Of a DNA stretch of 64,000 nucleotides, positions 27,147-36,138 are shown one piece after another. A program made the translations under genes and the position numbers. The notes under the pieces are model-generated. The model was not told the origin of the DNA. It made no database searches and saw nothing but the letters and a program-made list of their open reading frames with translations. Origin of the DNA: Methylosinus sp. LW4 (GTDB taxonomy: Bacteria; Pseudomonadota; Alphaproteobacteria; Rhizobiales; Beijerinckiaceae); NCBI RefSeq assembly GCF_000379125.1, contig NZ_KB900626.1:2800667-2864666 (forward strand), in the 5' to 3' direction. The stretch's first letter is position 1. Each line of letters starts with the position of its first letter.

Positions 27147-30100
27147 AGATAGTCCCTCGGAGGCTGCACCTCTCCACGTCGCAGCAGCGAATAGAGGAAA
27201 GGCACGAAAAGCAGTGTCGAGCATGTGCCGAAAGCGATGCCGCCCATCACCGCGCGGGCGAGCGCGGCGTTCTGCTCGGCGCCTTCGCCGAGCGCGAGCG
27301 ACATGGGCAGAAGGCCGACGAACATCGCCGTCGCCGTCATGATGACGGGACGAATTCGCGTCAGCCCGGCCTCGATCGCCGCCTCCTCCGCGGAGACGCC
27401 GGTCGCCTCTCTATGCTCGCGCGCGAAAGTGACGAGCAGGATGGAATTGGCCGAAGCGACGCCGACCGACATGATGGCGCCCATCAGCGACGGGATGGAG
27501 AAGGTCGTGCCGGTGACGTAGAGCGCGAAGACGATGCCGCAGAAGGCGATGGGCAGAGCGAGAATGACGACGAAAGGATCGCCCCAGCTCTGAAAGTTCA
27601 CCACCATCAGCAGATAGACGAAGATCATCGAGGCGACGAGGCCGAGGCCGATGCGCGCGAATGCCTGATTCTTGCTATCGATCTGTCCGCGAATGACAAT
27701 GTAGTTGCCGGGCTTCAGCTCCGGCTCGATCTCCGCGATCGCCTTGCGCAAATCCCGTTCGACGCCGCCGAGATCGCGGTCCTGAATATTGGCGTAGACG
27801 TCATAGGTCGGCTGGGTGTTGGAATGGGTGGCGACGCTCTGCTCCACGCCGCGCTTCCATTGCGCGACATTGGTCAAAAGATCGACCTGCGCCGAGGAGG
27901 CGCCGGTGAGATCGGAGATCGGCGTGTTGGCGAAGGCGTTGAGCGAGGCGATACGATATTCCGGCGTCTGCACCGCCACCTGATAGGGAATGCCCGTCAC
28001 CGGATCGGCCCAGAAATTGGGCGTCACCTGGAAGGAGGAGGACAGCGAGATATTCACATTATTGGCGATCTGCTGGACGCTGACGCCGAGCTGCTGGCCC
28101 TTCCAGCGATCTATGTCGACGAAGAATTCCGGCGCGTCGAGAATCTGGTGAATATGCGCGTCGACGACGCCGCGCACTTGCCTCACGCGATCCAGCAGCT
28201 TGCGCACGATGATCTTATTGCCCGGCGCGTCGCGGCCGACGATGCGCAGCGCGATCGGCGCGGGAAGGCCGAAGTTCAAGATCTGCGTGATGATGTCGGC
28301 CGGCTGGAAATAGAAGATGGAATCGGGAAAGCGCTGCGGCAGAATCTCGCGCAGCTTGCGCATGTAGTCCGCCGTCGGCGCATGGCCATGCGCGAGCGAG
28401 ATCATGATCTGCCCGTCATTATAGCCGACCGTGGTGCCGTCGGAGAAAGCGTAATTATAGGTGATCTGCGGCAGGCCGATATTGTCGATGACCAGAGCGA
28501 GATCATGCGGCGGGATCGTCTCGCGAATGACGTCCTCCACCTTTTGGAACAGGCGCTCGGTCTCCTCTATGCGCAGGCCAGAGCGGCCGCGCACATGCAG
28601 CGTCATCTGGCCGGCGTCGATCTGCGGATAATAATCCTCGCCGACCGAGACGAACAGAAAAGCGCCGAAGGCGAAGACGCCGGCGACGAAGGCGAGCGTG
28701 CGGCCCTTGTGGCGCAGCACAGCGACCAGCAGCAGCGCATATTGGCCGCGCAGCTTCTCGAATCCATGCTCGAAGCCGAGCTGAATGCGCGTCAGAATGG
28801 CGGCGAAGCCGGTGCGGCGCGCATCGCTCTCGCGCTCGCTCTCCGCGTGATGCTCATGGATGAGCAGCTGGTCCATCAATATGGGCACCAGCGTTCGCGA
28901 CAGGAAATAGGAGGCCAGCATGGCGAAGACGACGGCCAGCGCCTGCGGCACGAAGAGAAAGCGTGCGGCGTCGGTGAGGAAGAGCACGGAGACGAAGGCG
29001 GCGCAAATGGCCAGCGTCGAGATCAGCGCCGGCTTGGCGATGCCGGCGGCGCCCTCCGCCACCGCATAGCGGAAATCCTTGCCCTCCTCGAACAGGCGAT
29101 AGGTGTTCTCGATGGCGACAGTGGCGTCGTCCACCAATATGCCGACCGCGAGCGCCATGCCGCCGAGCGTCATGATGTTGATCGTATGGCCGAGCGCGCT
29201 GAGCGCGGCGAGCGAGGCGAGGATCGACAGCGGAATGGAGATGACGACGATCAGCGTCGAGCGCCAGGAGCCGAGGAACAGCAGGATCATCAGCGCGGTG
29301 AGGCCCGCGGCGATGACGCCCTCGTGCAGCACGTCCGATATCGCATTGGAGACGAAGACCGATTGGTCGAACAATTCGGCGATATTCGTGTCCTTGGGGA
29401 TCGCCTCGCGCAGCTTGGCGATGCCGGCCTTCACATTCTCGACGACATTGAGCGTCGAGGCGTTGCCATTCTTCAATATGGTCAGCAGCACGGCGCGCGA
29501 GCCGTCGACGCGCACGATATTCTGCTGCGGCGGGCTGCCGTCGCGCACCTGCGCCACGTCGCGGATCAGCAGCGGCGCGCCATCGGCGACGCGGATCGGA
29601 ATATTGTTGAGCGTCGTCAGCGCGTCGGGCGTCGAATTGAGACGCATGACATATTGAAGATCGCCGAATTTCGCGAGGCCGGAAGGGACGACCAGATTGC
29701 CGGCGGTGATGGCGTTGACGACATCGAGCGGCGTGAGGCCGCGCGCCTGCAGCGTCGCCGTGTCGAGATCGACCATGATCTGGCGCTGCTTGCCGCCCCA
29801 GGGCGTCGGCAGCGTCGCGCCGGGCGTCGTGGTCAGCGCTTGACGCACGCGATAGAGGCCCAGATCGTAGAGCTGCTGCTCGTTCATGGTCTGGCTCGAC
29901 AGAGCGAGCTGAATGACCGGAACCTGCGAGGCCGAGTAGCGCACGACGGTCGGCGGATTGATGCCGGGCGGCATTAGCGCGCGGATGGAGTTCATCGCCG
30001 ACACGACCTGGGCGAGGGCGAGCTCTATGTTCACATCCGGCTGGAAATAGATCTTCATCACCGCGACGCCCTGCAGCGTCTGGCTCTCCATATTGCGGAT

Positions 30101-30331
30101 GCCATTGACGTTGTTCGTCGTGGTGAGCTCGGCGTAGGTGGTGACGCGGCTCTCCATCTCGGCTGTGGAGAGGCCCGTATAGGTCCAGATGACGGTGACG
30201 ACCGGAATATCGACGTTCGGAAACACGTCCTTGGGCGTCGACACGATCGCCGCGCCGCCGACGAACATCGTCAAAATGGCCAGGACGTAGAACGTCAGCC
30301 GAAACTTCAGCGCATATTTGACGAGTTCCAT
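27143..30331 (-). CDS. RND efflux permease
   Basis: The 1062-residue inner-membrane transporter exports drugs, dyes or metabolites with proton energy. It has the typical N-terminus (MELVKYALKFRLTFYV), two large periplasmic loops and twelve transmembrane helices. Proton-relay aspartates are present in GILVDDATVAIEN (Asp 401-402), placing it with hydrophobe/amphiphile rather than metal exporters. The C-terminal end LFVPFLYSLLRRGE is standard. It overlaps the adaptor gene by four bases. The marR regulator lies 77 bases upstream on the same strand, which suggests substrate-induced derepression. Confidence 0.94.
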   Translation of the reverse strand: MELVKYALKFRLTFYVLAILTMFVGGAAIVSTPKDVFPNVDIPVVTVIWTYTGLSTAEMESRVTTYAELTTTNNVNGIRNMESQTLQGVAVMKIYFQPDVNIELALAQVVSAMNSIRALMPPGINPPTVVRYSASQVPVIQLALSSQTMNEQQLYDLGLYRVRQALTTTPGATLPTPWGGKQRQIMVDLDTATLQARGLTPLDVVNAITAGNLVVPSGLAKFGDLQYVMRLNSTPDALTTLNNIPIRVADGAPLLIRDVAQVRDGSPPQQNIVRVDGSRAVLLTILKNGNASTLNVVENVKAGIAKLREAIPKDTNIAELFDQSVFVSNAISDVLHEGVIAAGLTALMILLFLGSWRSTLIVVISIPLSILASLAALSALGHTINIMTLGGMALAVGILVDDATVAIENTYRLFEEGKDFRYAVAEGAAGIAKPALISTLAICAAFVSVLFLTDAARFLFVPQALAVVFAMLASYFLSRTLVPILMDQLLIHEHHAESERESDARRTGFAAILTRIQLGFEHGFEKLRGQYALLLVAVLRHKGRTLAFVAGVFAFGAFLFVSVGEDYYPQIDAGQMTLHVRGRSGLRIEETERLFQKVEDVIRETIPPHDLALVIDNIGLPQITYNYAFSDGTTVGYNDGQIMISLAHGHAPTADYMRKLREILPQRFPDSIFYFQPADIITQILNFGLPAPIALRIVGRDAPGNKIIVRKLLDRVRQVRGVVDAHIHQILDAPEFFVDIDRWKGQQLGVSVQQIANNVNISLSSSFQVTPNFWADPVTGIPYQVAVQTPEYRIASLNAFANTPISDLTGASSAQVDLLTNVAQWKRGVEQSVATHSNTQPTYDVYANIQDRDLGGVERDLRKAIAEIEPELKPGNYIVIRGQIDSKNQAFARIGLGLVASMIFVYLLMVVNFQSWGDPFVVILALPIAFCGIVFALYVTGTTFSIPSLMGAIMSVGVASANSILLVTFAREHREATGVSAEEAAIEAGLTRIRPVIMTATAMFVGLLPMSLALGEGAEQNAALARAVMGGIAFGTCSTLLFVPFLYSLLRRGEVQPPRDYL

Positions 30332-30408
30332 GGACGCCTTCCACTCTCACCACGCTGCGGGCGCCGCCGTCCGCTTCGCTCTCGCCTCGTCCGATCCCTC
30401 GACCGTCG

Positions 30409-30885
30409 TCAGCCGACCGCGCTTCGCGCCTTCGGCTTTTTCGTCGCGCAGCTCATTTTCTCGATCAGATTGCCGCGCACCGTCTCCAGCACGCGCATCA
30501 ATGTCGCGCGGTCCTCGTCGCTGACGCCGACCAGCGCCTCCTGGCGGGTCGCCTCGGAGATGGGCGCTATGGCCTCGACCAGCGGCCAAGCCGCATCGGT
30601 GAGGAACAGCAGCCAGACGCGCCGGTCGGTCTCGTGCGGACGACGCTCCACCAGACCCATCGCCTGCAGCCGATCGACCGTGCGGCCGAGGGTGATGGGC
30701 TCGAGATCGAGCATTTCGGCGAGCACGCACTGGCTGACGCCCTCATTGCGCGACAGATAGGCCAGGGCCTGGGTCTGCGCGCGGGTCAGGCCCAATTCGC
30801 GGGCATTCTGCTCGAACCGCTTGCGCATCAGCCGCGCCGCGTCATGCAGCAGAAAGCAGAAGGTCGTTGGCGGCGGCGAGGGCAT
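30409..30885 (-). CDS. MarR family transcriptional regulator
   Basis: The 158-residue winged-helix protein shows the MarR pattern: N-terminal dimer helix, LTRAQTQALAYLSRNEGVSQ, recognition part LAEMLDLEPITLGRTVDRLQ and wing LVERRPHETDRRVWLLFLT. It lies directly upstream of the RND permease and should regulate it. The 107-base gap to its upstream side (30886-30993) contains A/T-rich sequence around 30920-30932 (TGCTTATTAAATAGG) that is a likely promoter or operator. Confidence 0.92.
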   Translation of the reverse strand: MPSPPPTTFCFLLHDAARLMRKRFEQNARELGLTRAQTQALAYLSRNEGVSQCVLAEMLDLEPITLGRTVDRLQAMGLVERRPHETDRRVWLLFLTDAAWPLVEAIAPISEATRQEALVGVSDEDRATLMRVLETVRGNLIEKMSCATKKPKARSAVG

Positions 30886-31122
30886 TAGGCGCGCTTTCTA
30901 TAGCAATGCTTTTGATGAGCGTGCTTATTAAATAGGTGCGGCGCGCCGAATTCAAGCCCCGCCCGAGCCACCCCCGCCCTACGGAAGAAAATTTTGGCCC
31001 TATTTAGGATGAAGGCAGGAGCCGATTGCCGCGCGCGCCGTCGCGCCTATCGTAATTATGGCAATTCGGCGCCGAGGCGGTCCGAGCCATCGGGCGCGGA
31101 GCCAAATGGGAGGATGACAGGA

Positions 31123-31368
31123 ATGAGGCTGCTATTGGCTTGCACATTCTTGCTGATCTGCGCGGCCTCGGCCGACGCCGCGCAACGCGGGTCGGCCCGC
31201 CAGCGCTCGGCCTGCACGGACGACGCCTATAAATTCTGCGAGCGCTATGTGCCGGACGCCGCGGCGGTGGAAAGCTGCCTGAAGGCCAATATCGGCGGGC
31301 TCAGCCGCGCCTGCAAGGCGCAGATTCAGGGGGCCGCGGCCGCCAAGAAGCGCGGCCGCCGTCACTGA
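31123..31368 (+). CDS. Small secreted cysteine-rich-repeat protein
   Basis: The 81-residue product starts with a signal peptide (MRLLLACTFLLICAASADA). The mature part holds four cysteines arranged C-x7-C-x14-C-x12-C, matching the Cys-rich repeat found in many small alphaproteobacterial secreted proteins (CTDDAYKFC... SCLKAN...LSRACKAQ). It ends with a basic tail. Function is unknown. The ATG at 31123 has GGGAGG upstream; the ATG at 31114 sits directly on that sequence and is unlikely. The preceding 240 bases hold no recognisable gene. Confidence 0.78.
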   Translation: MRLLLACTFLLICAASADAAQRGSARQRSACTDDAYKFCERYVPDAAAVESCLKANIGGLSRACKAQIQGAAAAKKRGRRH

Positions 31369-31380
31369 GGCGCCCGCGGC

Positions 31381-31686
31381 TCACATGCGCCGCGCGAAAC
31401 GGCGGATGTCGACGCCGTTCTGGGCGAGAAGATCGCGCAAGGCGGGCGGGAGATTTACCACGCGGGTGGCGTTTCCGTCATATTGGCAGGCGCTGCGCAG
31501 GCTGACGTAATGGCCGTAGATGCGATTGGTTTCCTGATCGCCGATGACCGAGCGCGCCTCGCCCAGAAGATAACCGACTTGATCTTCACTGTATTGCGAC
31601 ACCAGCTGGCAGCCAACGGCGACCTTTTCGGCGAATGCCGGAAAAGAGACCAAGGTGACAACGGCCGCCGTTGCGAGAATCTTCAT
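31381..31686 (-). CDS. Small secreted protein of unknown function
   Basis: The 101-residue product has a clear signal peptide (residues 1-19, MKILATAAVVTLVSFPAFA). The mature protein has two cysteines (VGCQLV and RSACQYD) that could pair, and ends NGVDIRRFARRM. I do not recognise the family. It is convergent with the Cys-rich gene, with a 12-base gap between the stops. TGCAATATCGAGGAAACAGC before the start gives a GAGGAAA ribosome site. Confidence 0.72.
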   Translation of the reverse strand: MKILATAAVVTLVSFPAFAEKVAVGCQLVSQYSEDQVGYLLGEARSVIGDQETNRIYGHYVSLRSACQYDGNATRVVNLPPALRDLLAQNGVDIRRFARRM

Positions 31687-31970
31687 GCTGTTTCCTCGAT
31701 ATTGCAGGGTGAGGGCGACCTGGTGTCGCGCCGATCTTCGTATCTGACCTCCTCTCTCTTTCGGAGCTTCTTGGCCGAAGTTTGGCTCGAGGCCTTGGGC
31801 GCGCCGCGCGCGGCCGCGCGCGAGGCGCGTCGAAAAGCGAAAACACGGCTATGTTCAACGGAATGTTTACGCTTAACGCCAATGTTCGGGACCAGATAAG
31901 TCTTTTTCGGGACTTTCGGCCCGATCGTAATGTGTAAAGCCCGCTCGAGACGGGCGGTTGGAGTAGAGTC

Positions 31971-32822
31971 ATGAGCTTGTCCGCTTCCAGCGGTGACGAC
32001 CTCCCCTATGCCTCCGGCCCACTGAGGGCGCGTCCGCTCGGCAATCTCGCCGCAGTGTCGATGGGCGTCGCGGCGCTTCTGGTGCTGCTGGCCGCGCTCG
32101 CCTTCGTCCGCGCGCCGTCGCAGGAGGCCGCGACAGCGCCCGCCGCCGCGCCGACGGCGAGCCCCGCGCCTCGCTATGCGAATGCGCCGGCCTCTGCGCC
32201 CGCGGCCCCCGCGGAACGCGTCGCCGCCTTCCGACTCGAGGCGCCCGAGATCGACAAGGATCCGAAAATCACCTTCGATCAGCCGCTCCCTTCGGGCGGC
32301 CGCCAGGAGACGCACGCCTTCGGCGCCTTCGACACGGGCCGGCCCTATCTGCGGCTCGATATTCTGCAGCCCGCCGGCGAGAAGCTCGGCAATTCCGACT
32401 TCTTCCTAGATGTCGCGCGCCACGCCGCCCAGGCCGGCCTCGGCGTGGTCCGCATCGGCCAGCCGACGCCGCTGGTGACGCGCGCGGGCGCCTTCGAGGC
32501 GGCGGAGATCAAATTGTCGCTGCGCGAGGGCGGCGTCGCCGCCGCGGCGGCCGGCGAGCGCAGCTGCCTCGCCATGCGCCTCGTCAACGCCAGCCTGTCG
32601 ATGGAGATCGCCGGCATCGCCTGCGGCGCCGGCGCCAAGCCGATCGACCGCCGCGCGATGGGCTGCCTGCTCGATCGCATCTATTATCTGCCCGCCGGCG
32701 ACAACAAGGCGCTGGCCCGCTCCTTCCCCAAGACGGAAGGGCCGGGCTGCCTCGCCGCCGCCCCCGCGAGCGACGGCGAGCCCGCCAAGCCCGCCGCGAA
32801 AAAACGCGCGGCGCGCCACTGA
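31971..32822 (+). CDS. Membrane-anchored protein of unknown function
   Basis: The 283-residue protein has a short cytoplasmic N-terminus, one transmembrane helix (about residues 24-46, LGNLAAVSMGVAALLVLLAALAFV), an Ala/Pro-rich linker and a soluble, probably periplasmic domain. The domain contains RPYLRLDILQP, AAQAGLGVVRIGQ and four cysteines (SCLAMRL, GIACGAG, GCLLDR, GCLAAA), which could form two disulfides. The Lys/Arg-rich C-terminus is short. GGAGTAGAGTC precedes the ATG. The 284-base gap upstream (31687-31970) shows no other gene. Confidence 0.75.
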   Translation: MSLSASSGDDLPYASGPLRARPLGNLAAVSMGVAALLVLLAALAFVRAPSQEAATAPAAAPTASPAPRYANAPASAPAAPAERVAAFRLEAPEIDKDPKITFDQPLPSGGRQETHAFGAFDTGRPYLRLDILQPAGEKLGNSDFFLDVARHAAQAGLGVVRIGQPTPLVTRAGAFEAAEIKLSLREGGVAAAAAGERSCLAMRLVNASLSMEIAGIACGAGAKPIDRRAMGCLLDRIYYLPAGDNKALARSFPKTEGPGCLAAAPASDGEPAKPAAKKRAARH

Positions 32823-32840
32823 GCGCATGCCTACCTAGGG

Positions 32841-32870
32841 GCGGTTCGGCGTTTTCGTCGGACCGCTTTC
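32841..32870 (+). terminator. Terminator hairpin after the membrane-anchored protein gene
   Basis: GCGGTTCGGCG and CGTCGGACCGC form an 11-bp stem with G-T pairing around TTTT, followed by TTTCAGCTTT, 18 bases beyond the stop codon. Confidence 0.55.
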
Positions 32871-32960
32871 AGCTTTCATGAGGCGCCATTCGCGACCGCC
32901 GGTATCGCTCGGCGACGCGATTGGTTATGATCCTGTCGATATCGGAATCAGGAGATGAGG

Positions 32961-33332
32961 ATGCGTCATTTCGTTAGTTTGTCGGCCGGACTCGCCTGCC
33001 TTCTCGCCCTCGCGACGGCGGGCGAGGCGCTCGCCAAAACGCATCGCTCCGCGCATCGTCATTTCATTCCCGCGGAGGGAATCGTCGTGGCGACCGGCCC
33101 CATCCCCTATGTTCGCCAGCCGCTCGTCGTTCCGCGCCGCAGCTGGCTCGATCCCGGCCCGGTCGTCCCGGTCGGCTCGACCAATCGCTATTTGGTCGAT
33201 GCGACCTATTTCGCCTATCAGCCGATGGAGGACAATCAGCGCAGCTGGTTCATGCAGGAGACGCTGCCGAACCGCCGGCGCTTCGAGGTTCTGCCCTATC
33301 GCGACGGCATTGCGCCGATCTGGTGGCCCTGA
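32961..33332 (+). CDS. Small secreted protein of unknown function
   Basis: The 123-residue product has a signal peptide (residues 1-25, hydrophobic then GEALA). The mature protein is His-rich at its start (HRSAHRHF) and Tyr/Trp/Pro-rich at its end (YRDGIAPIWWP), with no cysteine. I do not recognise a family. The ATG at 32961 lies six bases after AGGAGATG; the ATG at 32955 abuts the ribosome site. A strong terminator follows. Confidence 0.72.
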   Translation: MRHFVSLSAGLACLLALATAGEALAKTHRSAHRHFIPAEGIVVATGPIPYVRQPLVVPRRSWLDPGPVVPVGSTNRYLVDATYFAYQPMEDNQRSWFMQETLPNRRRFEVLPYRDGIAPIWWP

Positions 33333-33359
33333 GCGCCGCCTCGAGGCTCCGTTGTTTTC

Positions 33360-33391
33360 GGCCGGCCCGCGCTGCGCGAGCCGGCCTTTTT
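33360..33391 (+). terminator. Rho-independent terminator before rpsD
   Basis: GGCCGGC and GCCGGCC form the base of a hairpin with further CGCG pairing inside, followed by TTTTT. It closes the secreted-protein gene and insulates rpsD. Confidence 0.75.
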
Positions 33392-33392
33392 C

Positions 33393-33421
33393 TTGACTTC
33401 CGCCGCCTGCACGGATAATGA
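33393..33421 (+). promoter_or_regulatory. Probable rpsD promoter
   Basis: TTGACT at 33393-33398 and TAATGA at 33416-33421 are separated by 17 bases, a normal sigma-70 spacing. The leader to rpsD would be about 220 bases and could hold the S4 autoregulatory site; no structure could be assigned with confidence. Confidence 0.45.
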
Positions 33422-33646
33422 CCCCCAGTCCGGCGCGGGGAAACCTTCGCCGGCCCGCACCCGTGGCCGCTCCTGAGCGGCCTGTCGGCCGGTTTCCGGC
33501 AGAGGAGGGCGCGTTCTTTTGACGCGAGAGGCATGCCTCGTCGCGCGGGAACGTGGTTCGGCGACGCTCGCCTCTGATCGAGGCAGGGCGCGGCGTCTCG
33601 CTTTCGCGCTTTTGCGAGGCTGCGAAAAGGAAGAGGACGCCGGCAA

Positions 33647-34264
33647 GTGACGAAACGCGCCGAAGCCAAATATAAGATCGATCGCCGTCTCGGACAGAAC
33701 ATCTGGGGCCGCCCGAAGAGCCCGGTGAACCGTCGCGAATACGGCCCCGGCCAGCACGGCCAGCGCCGCAAGGGCAAGCCCTCCGACTTCGGCACGCAGC
33801 TCAAGGCCAAGCAGAAGCTCAAGGGCTATTACGGCAATATCTCCGAGAAGCAGTTCCGCAAATATTATGCGGAGGCCATCCGGCTGAAGGGCGACTCGGG
33901 AGACAATCTGATCGGCCTGCTCGAGCGCCGTCTCGACGCTGTGGTCTATCGCGCCAAATTCGTGCCGACCGTCTTCGCCTCGCGGCAGTTCATCAACCAC
34001 GGCCACATCAAGGTGAATGGCCGCCGGGTGAACATTCCGTCCTATCTGGTGAAGCCGGGCGACGTCGTCGAGGTGAAGGAGAGCTCGCGCCAGCTCGTCA
34101 TCGTCCTCGAGGCCGTCGGCCTCGCCGAGCGCGACGTGCCGGAATATTACGAGGTCGACCATCAGAAGCTGACGGCCAAGCTCACGCGCGTGCCGCTCCC
34201 CTCCGAAGTGCCCTATCCGGTGCAGATGGAGCCGAATCTGGTCATCGAGTTCTACTCGCGCTGA
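33647..34264 (+). CDS. rpsD: 30S ribosomal protein S4
   Basis: The 205-residue protein initiates assembly of the small ribosomal subunit by binding 16S rRNA. The N-terminus [20 protein letters not shown] and [18 protein letters not shown] are standard for alphaproteobacterial S4. The S4 RNA-binding domain is near residues 95-155 ([31 protein letters not shown]). The start is GTG at 33647, supported by the conserved N-terminus. It stands alone, as usual in this class. Confidence 0.97.
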   Translation: MTKRAEAKYKIDRRLGQNIWGRPKSPVNRREYGPGQHGQRRKGKPSDFGTQLKAKQKLKGYYGNISEKQFRKYYAEAIRLKGDSGDNLIGLLERRLDAVVYRAKFVPTVFASRQFINHGHIKVNGRRVNIPSYLVKPGDVVEVKESSRQLVIVLEAVGLAERDVPEYYEVDHQKLTAKLTRVPLPSEVPYPVQMEPNLVIEFYSR

Positions 34265-34273
34265 TCGAATTTC

Positions 34274-34305
34274 GCCGGCCCGGAGCTTTCGGGCCGGCGT
34301 ATCTC
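34274..34305. terminator. Hairpin between convergent rpsD and EF-G-like gene
   Basis: GCCGGCCCG and CGGGCCGGC form a nine-base perfect stem with a seven-base loop between the two stop codons. The T-run after it is weak (GTATCTCT). It may serve both strands. Confidence 0.6.
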
Positions 34306-34310
34306 TATCG

Positions 34311-35195
34311 TCAGGCCGTCGCGCTGGGCCGCGCGGAGGCCGCGGGACGGAAGGGCGTGTCGTCCTCCGGCGCGATCGGTGCATAATGGCCGAAGCGCAG
34401 ATTATGGCTCGCGCGCCCTTTGGTCAGCGCGCTCAGCGCATCCCCATAGCCGAGCAGCTCCGCGAGCGGCGCGGTCGCCGTGATCCGCGTGGTCTCGTCG
34501 CCCTGCTCCGCCTTCAGCGCCTGCGCGCGCCGGCCGCGCAAATCTGCGATCACAGCGTCGGCGACGTCATTGGGCGCCACGATCTCGACGCTCATGATCG
34601 GCTCGAGCAATTCGCTGCTCTTTGCCAGCGCCTCCCGCGTCGCCGCGCGCGCGGCGATCTCGAAGGCCAGCACCGACGAATCCGAGCCATGGCCGGCGCC
34701 GTCCACCAGCGCCGCCTTCAGCTCCACCACCGGCCGGCCGAGAATGACGCCGCTCTCCACCACAGAGACGACGCCGCGCTCCACACCATCGACGAATTCG
34801 GCCGGAACGGCGCTCTCCGACGCGCGATTCTCGAAAATCTCGCCGCCCGCGCCATCCGTGTCGAAGACGAGCTTCACGCGGGCGTATTGGCCGGGCCGCT
34901 TATGGGTGAAATCGATTTCCTGGCGCCGCGACAGACGCTCGCGATAGGCGACGCGCGGCGGGCCGATGATCGCCTCGACGGGCGACAGCTCCTGGAAGCG
35001 CGCGACGATCTCTCGCAGCCGCTCCTCGCTCGCCGCCTCGAGCAGCGCCTGCGTTCCGCCGATCGCATCGAGATCGGAGACGCGCAGTCCGGGCGCGCCG
35101 GCGGACAGCCGCGCGAGCGCCTCGACGAGCTCTTCCCAATCGCGGGCGTGCTCGGGCTCTATCGTCACCGAGACGAGCAGCGGCGAATTATTCAT
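34311..35195 (-). CDS. EF-G-like protein with domains III-V only
   Basis: The 294-residue protein aligns by eye with the C-terminal half of elongation factor G. LLVSVTIEPEHARDWEELVE...LRVSDLD matches domain III, VAYRERLSRRQEIDFTHKR and QYARVKLVFD match domain IV, and LEPIMSVEIVAPNDVADAVI and DLRGRRA match domain V. There is no G domain, and the ATG at 35195 with GGGAGG five bases upstream gives a clean start, so this is not a simple fragment. Upstream sequence contains no GTPase motifs. The reading frame is intact over 885 bases, so it is likely expressed. It ends a minus-strand set that also encodes an unknown protein and a Rieske protein. Function unknown. Confidence 0.8.
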   Translation of the reverse strand: MNNSPLLVSVTIEPEHARDWEELVEALARLSAGAPGLRVSDLDAIGGTQALLEAASEERLREIVARFQELSPVEAIIGPPRVAYRERLSRRQEIDFTHKRPGQYARVKLVFDTDGAGGEIFENRASESAVPAEFVDGVERGVVSVVESGVILGRPVVELKAALVDGAGHGSDSSVLAFEIAARAATREALAKSSELLEPIMSVEIVAPNDVADAVIADLRGRRAQALKAEQGDETTRITATAPLAELLGYGDALSALTKGRASHNLRFGHYAPIAPEDDTPFRPAASARPSATA

Positions 35196-35294
35196 GACGG
35201 CCTCCCCACTTCTCCCATCGCCGGCGGCGAATCGGAAGCAGGCGAGGCTAGCGGCGGCGTATGACAGGACGTCATACGCCGCGCCCACGCTCGC

Positions 35295-36047
35295 TCAGTT
35301 TCGGCGGGCGAGGGAGCGCAGAAAGCCTTCCATATCCTCGGTCAGCTCCTGATCGATCGCCGGCGCCAATTTCAGCAGCAGATTGGCGACGAATGCCTGA
35401 TCATTGCGCTTTTCCTCGAGCACCTCGCGCAGCACGGGGACATTGTCCTCGATATGGGTGAGGAAGGAGATGCCCTTCTCCAGCGTCTCGGTCCAGCGCT
35501 CGCGGCTCCACAGGGCCAGCGGATACATGATCTCATGGACGAAGTTGGATTTGCGCGCCTGCTCGAAGAAGCGAATGCCCGCGTTCCAATTCTCCTTGGC
35601 GCGCATGGGCGGCGGCGGAATGTCGCCGAGCAGCATCTTCTTGCCGGCGGCGCCGACGTGATCCTCGAGGCTGATGGGCGGGTCCATCGGCGTGCGGAAG
35701 GCCCACAGCGAGGTCGAGCCGGGGAAATCCTTGCCCAGGGCCTCGGTGAGCGCCGCCTCGACCTTGTCGGCAGCCGCCTTGTCGCCCTTGAGCGCCGCCG
35801 TCATGAAGAAGGCGAAAACCGCGTCGCCGCCGTAAGTCACCGCCGCGGCGGCCTTCAATTGCTGGTCCGTGAGCTTGGGCGTGAAGCCGTCGGCGGGAAC
35901 CGTCACATCGCCGGCGCGCAGCGCGGTGATGAAGGTCGTGATCTCCAGCCAGCCCACATAATTGGCGATGAAGGCGTCGGGATCGACATAGACGATCGCC
36001 AGATTGAGAGGCTGCTTGCGCTTTTGCAGTTCCGCCATGTCCGTCAT
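35295..36047 (-). CDS. Soluble protein of unknown function
   Basis: The 250-residue protein has no signal peptide or transmembrane helix. It looks mostly helical, with AFIANYVGWLEITTFITALR near the start, SLWAFRTPMDPPISLEDHVG in the middle and NFVHEIMYPLALWSRERWTE later. I do not recognise the family. It lies 91 bases after the Rieske gene and 99 before the EF-G-like gene, all on the minus strand. ACAGGAAGG before the ATG is a good ribosome site. Confidence 0.78.
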   Translation of the reverse strand: MTDMAELQKRKQPLNLAIVYVDPDAFIANYVGWLEITTFITALRAGDVTVPADGFTPKLTDQQLKAAAAVTYGGDAVFAFFMTAALKGDKAAADKVEAALTEALGKDFPGSTSLWAFRTPMDPPISLEDHVGAAGKKMLLGDIPPPPMRAKENWNAGIRFFEQARKSNFVHEIMYPLALWSRERWTETLEKGISFLTHIEDNVPVLREVLEEKRNDQAFVANLLLKLAPAIDQELTEDMEGFLRSLARRN

Positions 36048-36138
36048 GGAATATCCTTCCTGTCCCCAGTCTTTGCTGTCCCAGGTCTATGCTTGGGCGC
36101 TCGCGCCCGAGCCCCTCTCTCGGGCGCGGCGCCCGCCT

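Noticed and set aside
27413-29977. Open plus-strand frame of 854 codons opposite the RND permease
   Set aside because: Shadow of the permease; composition (Arg, Asp, His) is that of a complement frame, and the permease has clear motifs.
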